Source of the DNA: JAHEFU01 sp041395205
Lineage (GTDB): Bacteria > 4484-113 > JAFGCY01
NCBI GenBank assembly: GCA_041395205.1
Contig: JAWLAZ010000002.1
Coordinates: 372,001-436,000, forward strand
Length of the DNA: 64,000 nt
Direction: 5' to 3'
Positions within the stretch are counted from its first letter, which is position 1, and every line of letters starts with the position of its first letter. The notes beneath the pieces are model-generated. The model was not told the DNA's origin, did no database searches, and worked only from the letters and a program-made list of their open reading frames with translations. Shown piece by piece: positions 25,169 through 33,442 of the stretch. The position numbers and the translations under genes are program-made.

Positions 25169-25870
25169 ATGCCGCTCATCGCGCAGCTCAAGCCCCGCCG
25201 CCAGGAGAAATGGACGGAAGTGATACCCGAGGAGGGAGAATCGCTGCTGCTCCCGACCGGCACCCTGCCCGGCTGGTGGGAAGCCGGCTTCAGCGTGCCG
25301 GAGGAGGAATGGCAACGCACCGCGCGGATGTCGCGCTTCCACCTGATGTACGACCGGGCCTGCCGCCTGCTGGCCCGGCGCGAGCATTTCGGCAGGGAGC
25401 TGCAGCGCAAGCTGTCCCAGAACAACCGTGAGCATGACCTGGTCGATGAGGTGCTCCGGCTCTGCCGCGAGCGTGGCTTCATTGATGAGGAACGCGCGGC
25501 GCAGACCGCCTCCGAGCAGTTATTGGCAAAGGGGGCGATCGGGGCCCCGAGGCTGATGCAGGAACTGCTGCGCCGCGGCTGTGAGCGGGATCTGGCCCAG
25601 CGCATGGTGCAGGAACACTGTGGCGGAGTTGACAGTTTCAGCAGCGCACTGGAATTGCTGGAAGGCCGGCGCAGAACCTATGAGGGCAAGCTGCAGCAGT
25701 ACCAGCGCAGGCTTGGTGAAGCTACTGACCGGGCAACGGAAATGCAGATCAGAGCCAAACTGTCCGCTTCAATGCTGTCCTTTCTGGCAGGTCGCGGATT
25801 CACTGATTCGGAATCACGCCAGGCTGTGCGGGAATTCTGCGGACGGATCATGGGCCAGGATCCGGACTGA
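25169..25870 (+). CDS. recX: RecX family regulator of RecA
   Basis: Modulates RecA filaments. 233 residues. An N-terminal extension of about 55 residues leads into the three-helix RecX repeats: AYDRAC-like LMYDRACRLLARREHFGREL, then VLRLCRERGFIDEERAAQ and LMQELLRRGCERDLAQRMV, with a third weaker repeat near residues 165-215. RecX often sits near recA, but no recA is in the window. TATGCT is 6 nt before the ATG and GGGGAG is directly adjacent to it. Confidence 0.85.
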   Translation: MPLIAQLKPRRQEKWTEVIPEEGESLLLPTGTLPGWWEAGFSVPEEEWQRTARMSRFHLMYDRACRLLARREHFGRELQRKLSQNNREHDLVDEVLRLCRERGFIDEERAAQTASEQLLAKGAIGAPRLMQELLRRGCERDLAQRMVQEHCGGVDSFSSALELLEGRRRTYEGKLQQYQRRLGEATDRATEMQIRAKLSASMLSFLAGRGFTDSESRQAVREFCGRIMGQDPD

Positions 25871-25874
25871 ACCT

Positions 25875-26597
25875 TCAGTCCTCAAGCGCAATGATGTCAG
25901 CTTCCAGCTCGCGGCAGACTCGCTGCACGGTATCCGGATCATCGCCGATAACCTTGATCTCCGTGTACCACTCCCCTTCCATCTTGGGATAGCTGCCGAA
26001 GTCGAGCGCGGGCCACTGCTGCTGGTATCGGCGCAGCAGCGGGGCGAACACGGATTCCGGCAGACGCACACGGAAACTGGCAATCTGCTGCGGTGTTCCG
26101 CTGAATTCGTCAGCCACCGCCGCCCACATCTCGCGCATCACGGAGGGCACACCGGCCAGCACGTAGCAGTTGCCAAGCACGAAACCCGGGGCTGAAGTTG
26201 ACTGGGTGCGGATCAGCCTGGCACCCTTCGGCAGCGTACACATCGCGAGCTGCCCTTCATTCAACTCCGCACCCTTGCGCCTGCGCCACTCTTCGGCAGC
26301 ATCCTCAAACAGCACACATTCCTGTCCGAAGGCCATGGCCACGGCATCGCGCGTCAGGTCATCCGGTGTCGGCCCGATCCCGCCGCTGGTGATCACCCTG
26401 TCAAACAGACCCGACATGCTGCGCAGCATCGCGGCGATCAGATCGAGGTCGTCAGGAATGGTCACGATCCGTTCCAGGCGAACGCCGCGGCGCGCCAGTT
26501 CTCCCGCAAGGAAGTGGCTGTTCGTATCCTGAGTGTCGCCACGCAGGATCTCATTGCCGATCACCAGCAGTGCCACTGACATGTGCCCGTCTGCCAT
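25875..26597 (-). CDS. CinA-type molybdopterin-binding domain protein
   Basis: 240 residues of the COG1058/CinA N-terminal MoaB-like fold: VIGNEILRGDTQDTNSHFLA and ITSGGIGPTPDDLTRDAVA. The C-terminal pyridine-nucleotide amidase half of full CinA is absent. Short CinA_N proteins are linked to pyridine-nucleotide recycling or have unknown roles. The start at 26597 (MADGHMSVALLV) is chosen because TATTGT (26605-26610) lies 7 nt upstream; an ATG at 26582 would give 235 residues, and an in-frame extension to 26768 has no match. Its 5' region overlaps the divergent coiled-coil gene's promoter. Confidence 0.85.
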   Translation of the reverse strand: MADGHMSVALLVIGNEILRGDTQDTNSHFLAGELARRGVRLERIVTIPDDLDLIAAMLRSMSGLFDRVITSGGIGPTPDDLTRDAVAMAFGQECVLFEDAAEEWRRRKGAELNEGQLAMCTLPKGARLIRTQSTSAPGFVLGNCYVLAGVPSVMREMWAAVADEFSGTPQQIASFRVRLPESVFAPLLRRYQQQWPALDFGSYPKMEGEWYTEIKVIGDDPDTVQRVCRELEADIIALED

Positions 26598-26603
26598 ATT
26601 GGT

Positions 26604-26610
26604 TACAATA
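26604..26610. promoter_or_regulatory. overlapping divergent -10-like hexamers (cinA / coiled-coil gene)
   Basis: TATTGT on the minus strand (26610-26605) is 7 nt from the cinA ATG at 26597. TACAAT on the plus strand (26604-26609) is 9 nt from a TTG at 26619. The two hexamers share five positions, so both promoters cannot be occupied together. Confidence 0.35.
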
Positions 26611-26618
26611 TCATCAAG

Positions 26619-27401
26619 TTGGCATTCAAGCTGTCCATCCTGCTGATCTGGCTGAGCGTGCCCCTCGCCGCCTACCATTTCGCCACCCGCAGCTATTCCG
26701 AGTACCAGCGCATAGAGCAGGATCAGCTCAAGGTGCTTGACGACTGGGAGAGCTACCTGAGAACTCATACCGGGGCCCTGACGGCCCAGAGCCGCGAGAC
26801 CACCCGTGTCCTCGTGCCGGGGGAGCGCGATGAGTGGAAACAGGCATGGCAGTCACTGGTGTCAGCGCGCGAGGCTGAGCGTGCCCGCCTGCCGCAACTG
26901 CGCGCCAGCCACTACCCCCTGAGTATCCAGCGCCTGCAGGACCTTGATTCACGCCTGGAGGATCTGCAGGAGGACATTGAACGGGCGGAACAGTACTGGT
27001 ATGACAGCATCCGGATCCGCAGCAGCATAGAACAGCTGATGAGTCAGATTGATGCGGCGCGCAGCACCGCTGACTATTACGAGCGGATCCGCGCCTATGG
27101 CATCCACCGCATGCTGCTGGACGACATCTCGCTGATGGAGGATGCCCTGCGCCAGCGCTGGAATGACCTGCGCCGCGCGGAGCAGCAGGCATCAGGCAGG
27201 CTCAGTGATGCCCAGCGGGATTCACGCGGGATGTTTGACGACATGGACGAACTCAGGGAGCTGCGCCGGCGTGATACCGAGGAGTCATACCAGGCGGACC
27301 TGCATCAGCGACTTGAGGAATTCAACCTGGCGGAGGAGCTCAGAAAGCTGGCGGCCGGGGACGACGCGGACGCCGCCCCCGGCCAGCCGGGAATAGTCTG
27401 A
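26619..27401 (+). CDS. membrane-anchored coiled-coil protein of unknown function
   Basis: 260 residues if started at TTG 26619; a GTG at 26583 would add 12 residues. One N-terminal membrane helix (LSILLIWLSVPLAAYHFA), then almost wholly helical, charged sequence with heptads (for example RLQDLDSRLEDLQEDIERAE and RQRWNDLRRAEQQASG). It probably sits in the inner membrane with a periplasmic coiled coil. There is no enzymatic motif and I do not recognise the family. It is divergent from cinA and convergent with the SIR2-TPR gene. Confidence 0.7.
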   Translation: MAFKLSILLIWLSVPLAAYHFATRSYSEYQRIEQDQLKVLDDWESYLRTHTGALTAQSRETTRVLVPGERDEWKQAWQSLVSAREAERARLPQLRASHYPLSIQRLQDLDSRLEDLQEDIERAEQYWYDSIRIRSSIEQLMSQIDAARSTADYYERIRAYGIHRMLLDDISLMEDALRQRWNDLRRAEQQASGRLSDAQRDSRGMFDDMDELRELRRRDTEESYQADLHQRLEEFNLAEELRKLAAGDDADAAPGQPGIV

Positions 27402-27410
27402 AGTTGAAGC

Positions 27411-30284
27411 TCAGCTCACGAGCCCGCTGAACTCAGGCGTGGACATGATCTCGGCCTTGAGGTTCGGGTTGCGGGTGATCGCCGTGTTCAGGCACTTGCG
27501 CGCATCATCGATGTTGCGCTTCATGACATGCGCGAGAGCGCTGTCAACATAGAAGCGCGGCTTGTCCTCGAAGCGCTCCAGCGCTTCCTCGAAGACCTCA
27601 AGCGCCTTGTCATATTCCTTCTGGCGGATGATCGAGATGCCCTTGTAGTGGTAGGCCTGCCACTTGTCGGGGCGCAGGCGGATGGCATTGTCAAAGTGAT
27701 CGACGGCCTTGGCGAACTGCTCCAGCTCCGCCAGCAGCAGGCCGCGGCGGTAGTAGCTGTCAGCGTGGTTCTCATTGAGCTTGAGCGCCTGGGCAAAGGT
27801 ATCGGCGGCACTGAGCTGGTCGCCCAGCCCGTCCTCGGCAATGCCCTTCTGGTAATAGACCTCGGCGTTCTTCTTGTCGTAGCGCAACAGGTAGTTGATG
27901 CACTCCAGCGCTTCGTCGTAGCGGTTCAGGCGGTTGAGCGCCACGGTCTTGTTGAGCCAGGTCTCGAGGTGCGTACGGTCGCACTCCAGGGCCTTGTCAT
28001 AGGCCTGCACTGCGGCTGTGTAGTAGCGCACCACTTCCTCGCGGGATTCGGCGGCCTCGCCGAGCTTGCGATTGGCTTCACCCAGTTCGAACCAGCCTCG
28101 CAGGTCCTGTGAGTTGCGGTTGAGGAACTTCGTCAGGAACTCGATCTGGCCGTTGAACTCACCGAGGTTGCCAAGCAGCAGGGCCTTGCGGTACCAGACC
28201 ATGTCGTTGTCATTGTTCAGCTCGAGGGACTTGTCAAAGGCCTGCATGGCCTTCTCGCGATCACCGAGCTGTTCCTGCACGAGACCGCGGTTGTACCAGA
28301 TCCGCGCATCCTCGGGGAAGCGGTCCAGGTACTTGTCGGTATACTCCAGAGCTTCGTCATAATGCTCCGTACCGTAGTACGACAGACCGAGGTTGGCCCA
28401 GGCCTCGGGATCACCGGGCTGCGTGTGGGTGAACTCCTCGAAGCTCTCCTGCGCCTTGTCATACTTGCTGATCATCAGCTCAGCCGTACCGCGCTGCTTG
28501 AAGCTCATGTCGTCATCCTCGTTGAGCTCGATGCAGTGCTCGAATTCGTGGATGGCCTGGCCGTCCTGGCCCATCTTGCCGAGCAGGATACCGCAGTTGA
28601 AGCGGGCATTGAAGAAGCGGGAGTTGATGTCACGGGCCCGCTTGAAGCAGTTCAGTGCCGTCAGGATGTTGCCCTGTTCGTAGTAGCACAGACCGAGGTT
28701 GTACCAGGCCTTGTAGTAACCACCGTTGACGGAGACTGCGCTTTCATAGCTTTCGATTTCAGCGCGGCGGTCTCCAAGCTTGTGGGCGGCGAGACCGCGG
28801 TTGTACCAGATATAGTCGATGTTGCCCTTCAGTTCGAGGACCTTGTCGTAGTTTGCCATCTCCTCGGAATACTGGCCCAGGTCATGCTGGCACATCGCCC
28901 TGGCGATGTAGGTGCCCCAGCTCTTGGGCTCCAGAGCAAGTGAGCGGTCAAAGAACTCCAGCGCCTCGCGATAACGGCCCATGCTGTAGTTGGCCCAGCC
29001 GAGGCCCCAGTAGACATGCGGGTTCTCGGGGAAGTGCTTGGCAACGTCCGTAAGTTTCACCTCTGCATCAGCATACTGCTGGTGCTTGAGGTCATTGAAG
29101 CAGTGGTTGATGAGCTTGCGCTCGGCATCCCGTGCCGCACGCTCCTTCTCTTCCTTCTTCTTGAACATGCCGCTCTGCTCGGACTTCCAGACCTCATGGA
29201 TGAGGTTGTAGTCACGCACGAGGAAACCCTCGTCCAGCAGGTCGCGGTGCACGAGATCGGCAAGCGTGGCACCGACACGGCCTTCACGCTCACGCAGCTC
29301 GCCATAACCCATCTTGTTGAAGCGGAAGAAGGCCACATCCAGCTCGGACTCAATCGCAGCGAAGCCCAGCTTGCCGGCGACCTTCTCGAAGAGGAAGTCG
29401 GCGTCGTCAGTTTCGAAGATGCGGAAGTCCTTGCCCTTGTCGAGGCCGATCGCCATCAGGTCGGTGATCGTCTCAGGCACATGCTTCATGTTGCCCTGGT
29501 AGCCCCAGTAGAGACCGCCGGAAAGCACATCCGGATAGTCATGCACGATTTCCATCAGCATGTTCATCACGGAGTATTCGGTACCGCTGTAGCCCATCAC
29601 GACCAGGCCGACGTTGCTCATGGACTTCACGAGGAAGTCGCGCAGGTCGTCATTGTGCTTGGCCATGCCCTCTCGCAGGTAGCGCACGTCGTACCGGTCG
29701 AGGTCACCATGGACCTTGACGACGTAGCGATGCTCCTCGTCCTTTACCTCGACTAGCTGGTCGGGGCCCTTGATGGTCACGCAGTTCGTGCCGCGCAGCC
29801 AGTAGAAGGCATCCTCAGTCAGCGTGTCCCAGTTGGTAGTGTACACACGGTTGTTGAGCTTGCCTTCCTTGACGCCGATGGCGAAGTTGAGCTGCGCCGG
29901 GCTGGGGAAGCGGCCTTCCATGTAGCGGCGGAACAGCTCGGTGCGCAGGTAGACCGAGGGGAATTCCTTCTCGAGCGCTGAAATGTAAGCGTAGTTCGGG
30001 TTGAACCACTTCTCGCGGCTGACCCAGTCCGACAGTTCGTCTGCGGTCATCTGGCCACGTTTGGCGGGATTGGTCTTCTCAAAGACCTTGACGATGATCT
30101 CGTCGATGATGTCCCGGGAAAGGGGTATGCCTGCACTGACTGACATGCCCGCCCCGAAGAAGAACTGGAACTTGCCGGGACGCGAGTAGAACTTCTCGAG
30201 GAATTCATCCTGGGAGATGATCGCCTCGTTTAGAACGTCCTTGCGGTCACGCTGTTCCACCTTGATGCGACGACGGATTGACAT
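27411..30284 (-). CDS. SIR2-like NAD-binding domain fused to a long TPR array
   Basis: 957 residues. Residues 40-260 are a SIR2-type Rossmann domain: FFFGAGMSVSAGIP (44-54), YTTNWD (149-153, the TxN-D motif), KVHGDLD with the catalytic His192, and VVMGYSGTEYS. No zinc-binding cysteine pairs of protein deacetylases are seen, so it is closer to the SIR2_2/NADase-like group. Residues 265-395 link to about 14-15 TPR repeats (400-940) such as AWYNLGLCYYEQGNILTALN and IWYNRGLVQEQLGDREKAM. No signal peptide. SIR2 domains with a sensor region occur in anti-phage abortive systems, but no defence gene or mobile element flanks this one. It could equally be a housekeeping NAD-dependent protein. Confidence 0.9.
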   Translation of the reverse strand: MSIRRRIKVEQRDRKDVLNEAIISQDEFLEKFYSRPGKFQFFFGAGMSVSAGIPLSRDIIDEIIVKVFEKTNPAKRGQMTADELSDWVSREKWFNPNYAYISALEKEFPSVYLRTELFRRYMEGRFPSPAQLNFAIGVKEGKLNNRVYTTNWDTLTEDAFYWLRGTNCVTIKGPDQLVEVKDEEHRYVVKVHGDLDRYDVRYLREGMAKHNDDLRDFLVKSMSNVGLVVMGYSGTEYSVMNMLMEIVHDYPDVLSGGLYWGYQGNMKHVPETITDLMAIGLDKGKDFRIFETDDADFLFEKVAGKLGFAAIESELDVAFFRFNKMGYGELREREGRVGATLADLVHRDLLDEGFLVRDYNLIHEVWKSEQSGMFKKKEEKERAARDAERKLINHCFNDLKHQQYADAEVKLTDVAKHFPENPHVYWGLGWANYSMGRYREALEFFDRSLALEPKSWGTYIARAMCQHDLGQYSEEMANYDKVLELKGNIDYIWYNRGLAAHKLGDRRAEIESYESAVSVNGGYYKAWYNLGLCYYEQGNILTALNCFKRARDINSRFFNARFNCGILLGKMGQDGQAIHEFEHCIELNEDDDMSFKQRGTAELMISKYDKAQESFEEFTHTQPGDPEAWANLGLSYYGTEHYDEALEYTDKYLDRFPEDARIWYNRGLVQEQLGDREKAMQAFDKSLELNNDNDMVWYRKALLLGNLGEFNGQIEFLTKFLNRNSQDLRGWFELGEANRKLGEAAESREEVVRYYTAAVQAYDKALECDRTHLETWLNKTVALNRLNRYDEALECINYLLRYDKKNAEVYYQKGIAEDGLGDQLSAADTFAQALKLNENHADSYYRRGLLLAELEQFAKAVDHFDNAIRLRPDKWQAYHYKGISIIRQKEYDKALEVFEEALERFEDKPRFYVDSALAHVMKRNIDDARKCLNTAITRNPNLKAEIMSTPEFSGLVS

Positions 30285-30324
30285 AGGAAGCTACCCCTTG
30301 CATAGGATTCGAAAGAGACGTCTG

Positions 30325-30330
30325 ATTATA
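30325..30330 (-). promoter_or_regulatory. -10 box of the SIR2-TPR gene
   Basis: Perfect TATAAT on the minus strand, giving a leader of about 35 nt. The ribosome-binding site AAGGGG is about 10 nt before the ATG at 30284. No clear -35. Confidence 0.45.
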
Positions 30331-30370
30331 GCAAACATGGGTCTTCCCATGAGCCTTCACGGGGGCGGAC

Positions 30371-30376
30371 TATAAT
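30371..30376 (+). promoter_or_regulatory. -10 box 6 nt before rsmD
   Basis: Perfect TATAAT followed by CCAGCG and the GTG start at 30383. The predicted transcription start coincides with the start codon. No clear -35. Confidence 0.5.
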
Positions 30377-30382
30377 CCAGCG

Positions 30383-30964
30383 GTGCGCATCACTTCCGGA
30401 GAACTAAAGGGCCGCGAGATCCGACTGGCCAGAGGCAGCCGCGCCAGGCCGGCCACCGGCTTCGTGCGCGAGCTGGTGATGAATCTATTCACACCGGACA
30501 GACTGCGCAGCGGAGCCTTCCTGGATATCTGCGCAGGAAGCGGCATAGTCGGTTTCGAGGCCCTGTCACGTGGGGCTGGAATGCTGTTCAGCGTCGAGGT
30601 GGACCGCCGCACCGGTGATGACATCCGCAGCATGGCGCGGGACTTCGCCGTCGAGGAGCGCTTCCGCCTGCTGCGCGTGGATGGCCGCCGCTGCATGCCT
30701 GCAGTCAGCAAGCAGCTGCCGGAGGGAATGCAACTTTCCTGCTGTTTCCTTGATCCTCCATACATCAAGGACATGGCCCGCTCGCTCCTGCCCGGACTGC
30801 TCGCAGCGGCAGATGTGTGGACGGACGATGCACTTATAATCATGCGAACTCCGGATGAACTGAACGAGTCCGAATCAGGTCTCGAATTCCTGGGCAGGAG
30901 ACGCGCCGGCAATGCGTGGCTGTGGATATTCAGGCCTCCACAGCAGGCGATTCCCGGGGAGTAG
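30383..30964 (+). CDS. rsmD: RsmD-family 16S rRNA (guanine-N2) methyltransferase
   Basis: Methylates G966 of 16S rRNA. 193 residues starting at GTG. N-terminal MRITSGELKGREIRLARG with RPATGFVRELVMNLF matches the RsmD entry; FLDICAGSGIVGFEALSRGA is the SAM-binding loop and CFLDPPYIKD the catalytic DPPY. The product is slightly longer than E. coli-type RsmD only in its C-terminal tail. TATAAT just upstream suggests a leaderless mRNA. The next methyltransferase begins 4 nt after the stop, so they form an operon. Confidence 0.9.
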   Translation: MRITSGELKGREIRLARGSRARPATGFVRELVMNLFTPDRLRSGAFLDICAGSGIVGFEALSRGAGMLFSVEVDRRTGDDIRSMARDFAVEERFRLLRVDGRRCMPAVSKQLPEGMQLSCCFLDPPYIKDMARSLLPGLLAAADVWTDDALIIMRTPDELNESESGLEFLGRRRAGNAWLWIFRPPQQAIPGE

Positions 30965-30968
30965 ATAG

Positions 30969-31649
30969 ATGAGAGACCTCACGGTACCTGAGCAGAAGGA
31001 AATCTGGGACCGCCGCAATGCCAATGAGTCCTTCAGGGATCTGGCCCCGGACCCACGTGTGCTGCATTACATCGGCGATCTGCCGCAGCAGTCGCGGCGT
31101 GCCCTGGATCTGGGCTGCGGAAATGGCCGGCATCTGCGCCAGCTCGCGGAAATCGGATGGCGCTGCACGGGAATTGACTGGAGCAATGAAGCGCTGGTCC
31201 AGACGCGTCAGGCGCTCAGTGGATTTGAGCAGACCACCAATGTGCTCAATGGCGACTTCCGCCGCACGACCTTCAGCGGCAACTACTTCCATCTGATTCT
31301 GGCAATCGATGTGATTCATCATGGCAAGCGCCGCGATCTGGAGCGCGCCATCGCCGAGATCAAGCGCATCAAGGCCATCAGCGGCGATGTGCTGGTCAGC
31401 CTGCCGGGAATGCGCAATGCCCCCGCTGAACATCAGGCTGACTGGATCGAGGAACAGACCGTCGTACTGCGCAATGGCCTGGAAGTCGGAATCCCCCATC
31501 ACTTCATCAAGGAAGAGGATATCGGCAAGCTGTTCAGGACCTTCCGCAAGATCAGCGCGGAGCGAGTTGTGCTGCCAATGCCGCCAGGGGTGGAGCCACT
31601 GCACAGCATGCACGAGAATGAGTGGTACTGGATCCGGCTCAGCGGCTGA
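30969..31649 (+). CDS. class I SAM-dependent methyltransferase
   Basis: 226 residues. The glycine-rich SAM motif LDLGCGNGRHLRQLAEIG (residues about 42-59) is followed by CTGIDWSNEAL and an LILAIDVIHHG motif IV-like stretch, typical of type 11 methyltransferases. The substrate is not evident. It is co-transcribed with rsmD (4-nt gap), which hints at RNA or ribosome modification but does not prove it. tRNA-Ser lies 41 nt downstream on the other strand. Confidence 0.85.
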   Translation: MRDLTVPEQKEIWDRRNANESFRDLAPDPRVLHYIGDLPQQSRRALDLGCGNGRHLRQLAEIGWRCTGIDWSNEALVQTRQALSGFEQTTNVLNGDFRRTTFSGNYFHLILAIDVIHHGKRRDLERAIAEIKRIKAISGDVLVSLPGMRNAPAEHQADWIEEQTVVLRNGLEVGIPHHFIKEEDIGKLFRTFRKISAERVVLPMPPGVEPLHSMHENEWYWIRLSG

Positions 31650-31689
31650 ACCGCAGCGGCAATCCGCCTGGCTGGTTCAGAGGAATCAA

Positions 31690-31776
31690 CGGAGAGGGAG
31701 GGATTCGAACCCTCGGTACGTATTACCGTACACCCGCTTTCCAGGCGAGCACCTTAAACCACTCGGTCACCTCTCC
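31690..31776 (-). tRNA. tRNA-Ser (GGA)
   Basis: 87 nt on the minus strand, including the discriminator G. The acceptor stem GGAGAGG/CCTCTCC closes it. D arm with GTGGTTTAAGG, anticodon loop CTGGAAA with GGA at plus positions 31740-31742, a long variable arm (GTACGGTAATACGTAC) and T arm GGGTTCGAATCCC. The long variable arm is typical of tRNA-Ser. CCA is not encoded in the DNA (GTT follows), so it must be added by the CCA enzyme. Confidence 0.97.
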
Positions 31777-31840
31777 TGAGGGCTGCTAATTATAGCGCCG
31801 GAGAACGGAATCGTCTGCCCTGTACTGCACTTTCGGTCCT

Positions 31841-32755
31841 TCAGTGGCGGATGGTGCTGCGGGTCTTGCGGATCGTCGTTGCCGCATCCTTCTTCTCGAT
31901 CAGTTCAATCACCTTGCCGGCGATGTCGATGCCCGTCGCCCCTTCGCTGCCTTCCAGTCCGGGGCTGCTGTTGACTTCCATCACCACCGGGCCGTGATTG
32001 CTGCGCAGCATATCCACGCCGGCAAAGCCCAGTCCGAGCTTCTTCGCACTCCGCACGGCCGTCATGCGCTCCTCGGGAGTGAGCTTGACCCGGCTGGCCG
32101 TGCCACCGCGGTGCAGGTTGGAGCGGAATTCCCCGGCCTGGGCAGTGCGCTTCATGGCACTCACCACCTTGTCGCCGATCACGATTGCACGGATGTCTGA
32201 AGCACCGGCTTCCTTGATGAACTCCTGCACGAGGATGTTGGCACTCAGACCCCGGAAGGCCTCGATCACGGAACCCGCGGCCTGGTTGGTTTCCGCCAGT
32301 ACAACGCCGATGCCCTGGGTTCCCTCAATCAGCTTGACGACGAGCGGAGCTCCTCCGACAAGCTTGATCAGTCCGTCGACGTCCTTGGTGCTGTGGGCAA
32401 ACCCGGTCACCGGCAGGCCGATGCCCTCGCGGGCCAGGATCTGCAGGCTGCGCAGCTTGTCCCGCGAACGTGAGATCGCCTGGCTCTCGTTGACGCTGAA
32501 GACGTTCATCATCTCGAACTGCCGTACAACCGCCGTGCCATAGAAGGTGTAGCTGGCACCGATGCGGGGGATCACCGCATCGTAGCCCGTCAGGGGATGT
32601 CCCTGATACATGACCTTCGGTCTGTGCGAGGTGATGTCCATATAGCAGCGCAGGTAATCCACCACGCGTATCTCATGCCCCCGGGCCTCACCCGCTTCCT
32701 TCAGCCTGCGCGTCGAATACAGCGACGGCTTGCGTGACAGGATCAGAATCTTCAT
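31841..32755 (-). CDS. rimK: RimK-type ATP-grasp glutamate ligase
   Basis: 304 residues. An ATP-grasp ligase that adds glutamates to the C-terminus of ribosomal protein S6 or makes poly-glutamate. An N-terminal Rossmann-like half (MKILILSRKPSLYSTRRLKE) precedes the ATP-grasp core with PLVVKLIEGTQGIGV, ILVQEFIKEAGASDIR and VVMEVNSSPGLEGSE. The length matches RimK. The TGATG overlap with the upstream RimB-like gene (1 nt) shows translational coupling. The pair is a recognised module in which the protease counteracts the ligase. Confidence 0.93.
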   Translation of the reverse strand: MKILILSRKPSLYSTRRLKEAGEARGHEIRVVDYLRCYMDITSHRPKVMYQGHPLTGYDAVIPRIGASYTFYGTAVVRQFEMMNVFSVNESQAISRSRDKLRSLQILAREGIGLPVTGFAHSTKDVDGLIKLVGGAPLVVKLIEGTQGIGVVLAETNQAAGSVIEAFRGLSANILVQEFIKEAGASDIRAIVIGDKVVSAMKRTAQAGEFRSNLHRGGTASRVKLTPEERMTAVRSAKKLGLGFAGVDMLRSNHGPVVMEVNSSPGLEGSEGATGIDIAGKVIELIEKKDAATTIRKTRSTIRH

Positions 32756-33279
32756 CAGGAGTCCTCTCCATTGGAAATGTCATTCGTAACACTGGTCCGC
32801 AACCTGCGATGGCGACGGCCAGCCAGATAGGATTCACCGGTGTTCACGAGGAACCGGCCACGCAGTGCCTGACGGCCGATCAGCATCCGGAACTTCATGC
32901 TGTGCCGGCCGATCAGGGTCAGTTCGATCGGCAGCCTCTGGCCCATCAACTCCAGTGTTGTCAGGATGACCGGCCGGAACGTGGTCTTGCCGTGGCTGCT
33001 GCGTACATGGCGGTGGTCTATCACGGGTGCAGTGATCGTGATCGCCCGGTCCTCATTGCCCTGGCGCGGATGGATCGTGAAGCGCACCATCTCCATCCCG
33101 TTCTCGGTGTGGACAAGGATGTCATGTGCATGCAGAGCGGAAGTCCGGGCACCGGTATCAATCTTGGCCTTGATCCAGGGTCGCGCGAGATCAGGCAGGC
33201 GCACCCATTCGCGCCAGCCGATCACGGGCAGCTCAGCCGCTTCCAGTTCCGCATCACCGTTTCGCCTTCTGCCCGTCAC
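32755..33279 (-). CDS. RimB-like retropepsin-fold protease (ATP-dependent zinc protease family)
   Basis: 174 residues from GTG 33279 (AGGG 7 nt upstream), which fits the family, whose members begin a few residues before VIGWREWVRLPDL. A TTG at 33354 would give 199 residues, but a TACAAT at 33335-33340 makes it unlikely. KIDTGARTSALHAHDI is the retropepsin-like active-site block (DTGA). RimB removes glutamates added by RimK in other bacteria. Its stop overlaps the rimK ATG. Confidence 0.85.
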   Translation of the reverse strand: MTGRRRNGDAELEAAELPVIGWREWVRLPDLARPWIKAKIDTGARTSALHAHDILVHTENGMEMVRFTIHPRQGNEDRAITITAPVIDHRHVRSSHGKTTFRPVILTTLELMGQRLPIELTLIGRHSMKFRMLIGRQALRGRFLVNTGESYLAGRRHRRLRTSVTNDISNGEDS

Positions 33280-33442
33280 GCAGTCACCCTGTGACCGGGC
33301 AGCAGATTTCCGCACCTTCTCATATGGGCTGATTGTACGGTATGAGTAGCGCAATCAGCGCCGGCCTGAATCCGGCTTCCATGATTTGCGGCTCAGTTCC
33401 CGCGGTCCCGTGGCAACGATCAGGTTGTAGCCCGGCAGGTAG

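Noticed and set aside
26583..26768. N-terminal extension of cinA to 26768
   Set aside because: The extra residues have no family match, overlap the divergent gene, and a -10-like box sits between.
27411..31776. Defence island around the SIR2-TPR gene
   Set aside because: Neighbours are housekeeping genes (cinA, rsmD, methyltransferase, tRNA), with no integrase, toxin, restriction or transposase gene.
33360..33377. Hairpin GCCGG/CCGGC upstream of the RND gene's 3' end, as a terminator
   Set aside because: Only 5 bp with no T-run in either direction; too weak to call.
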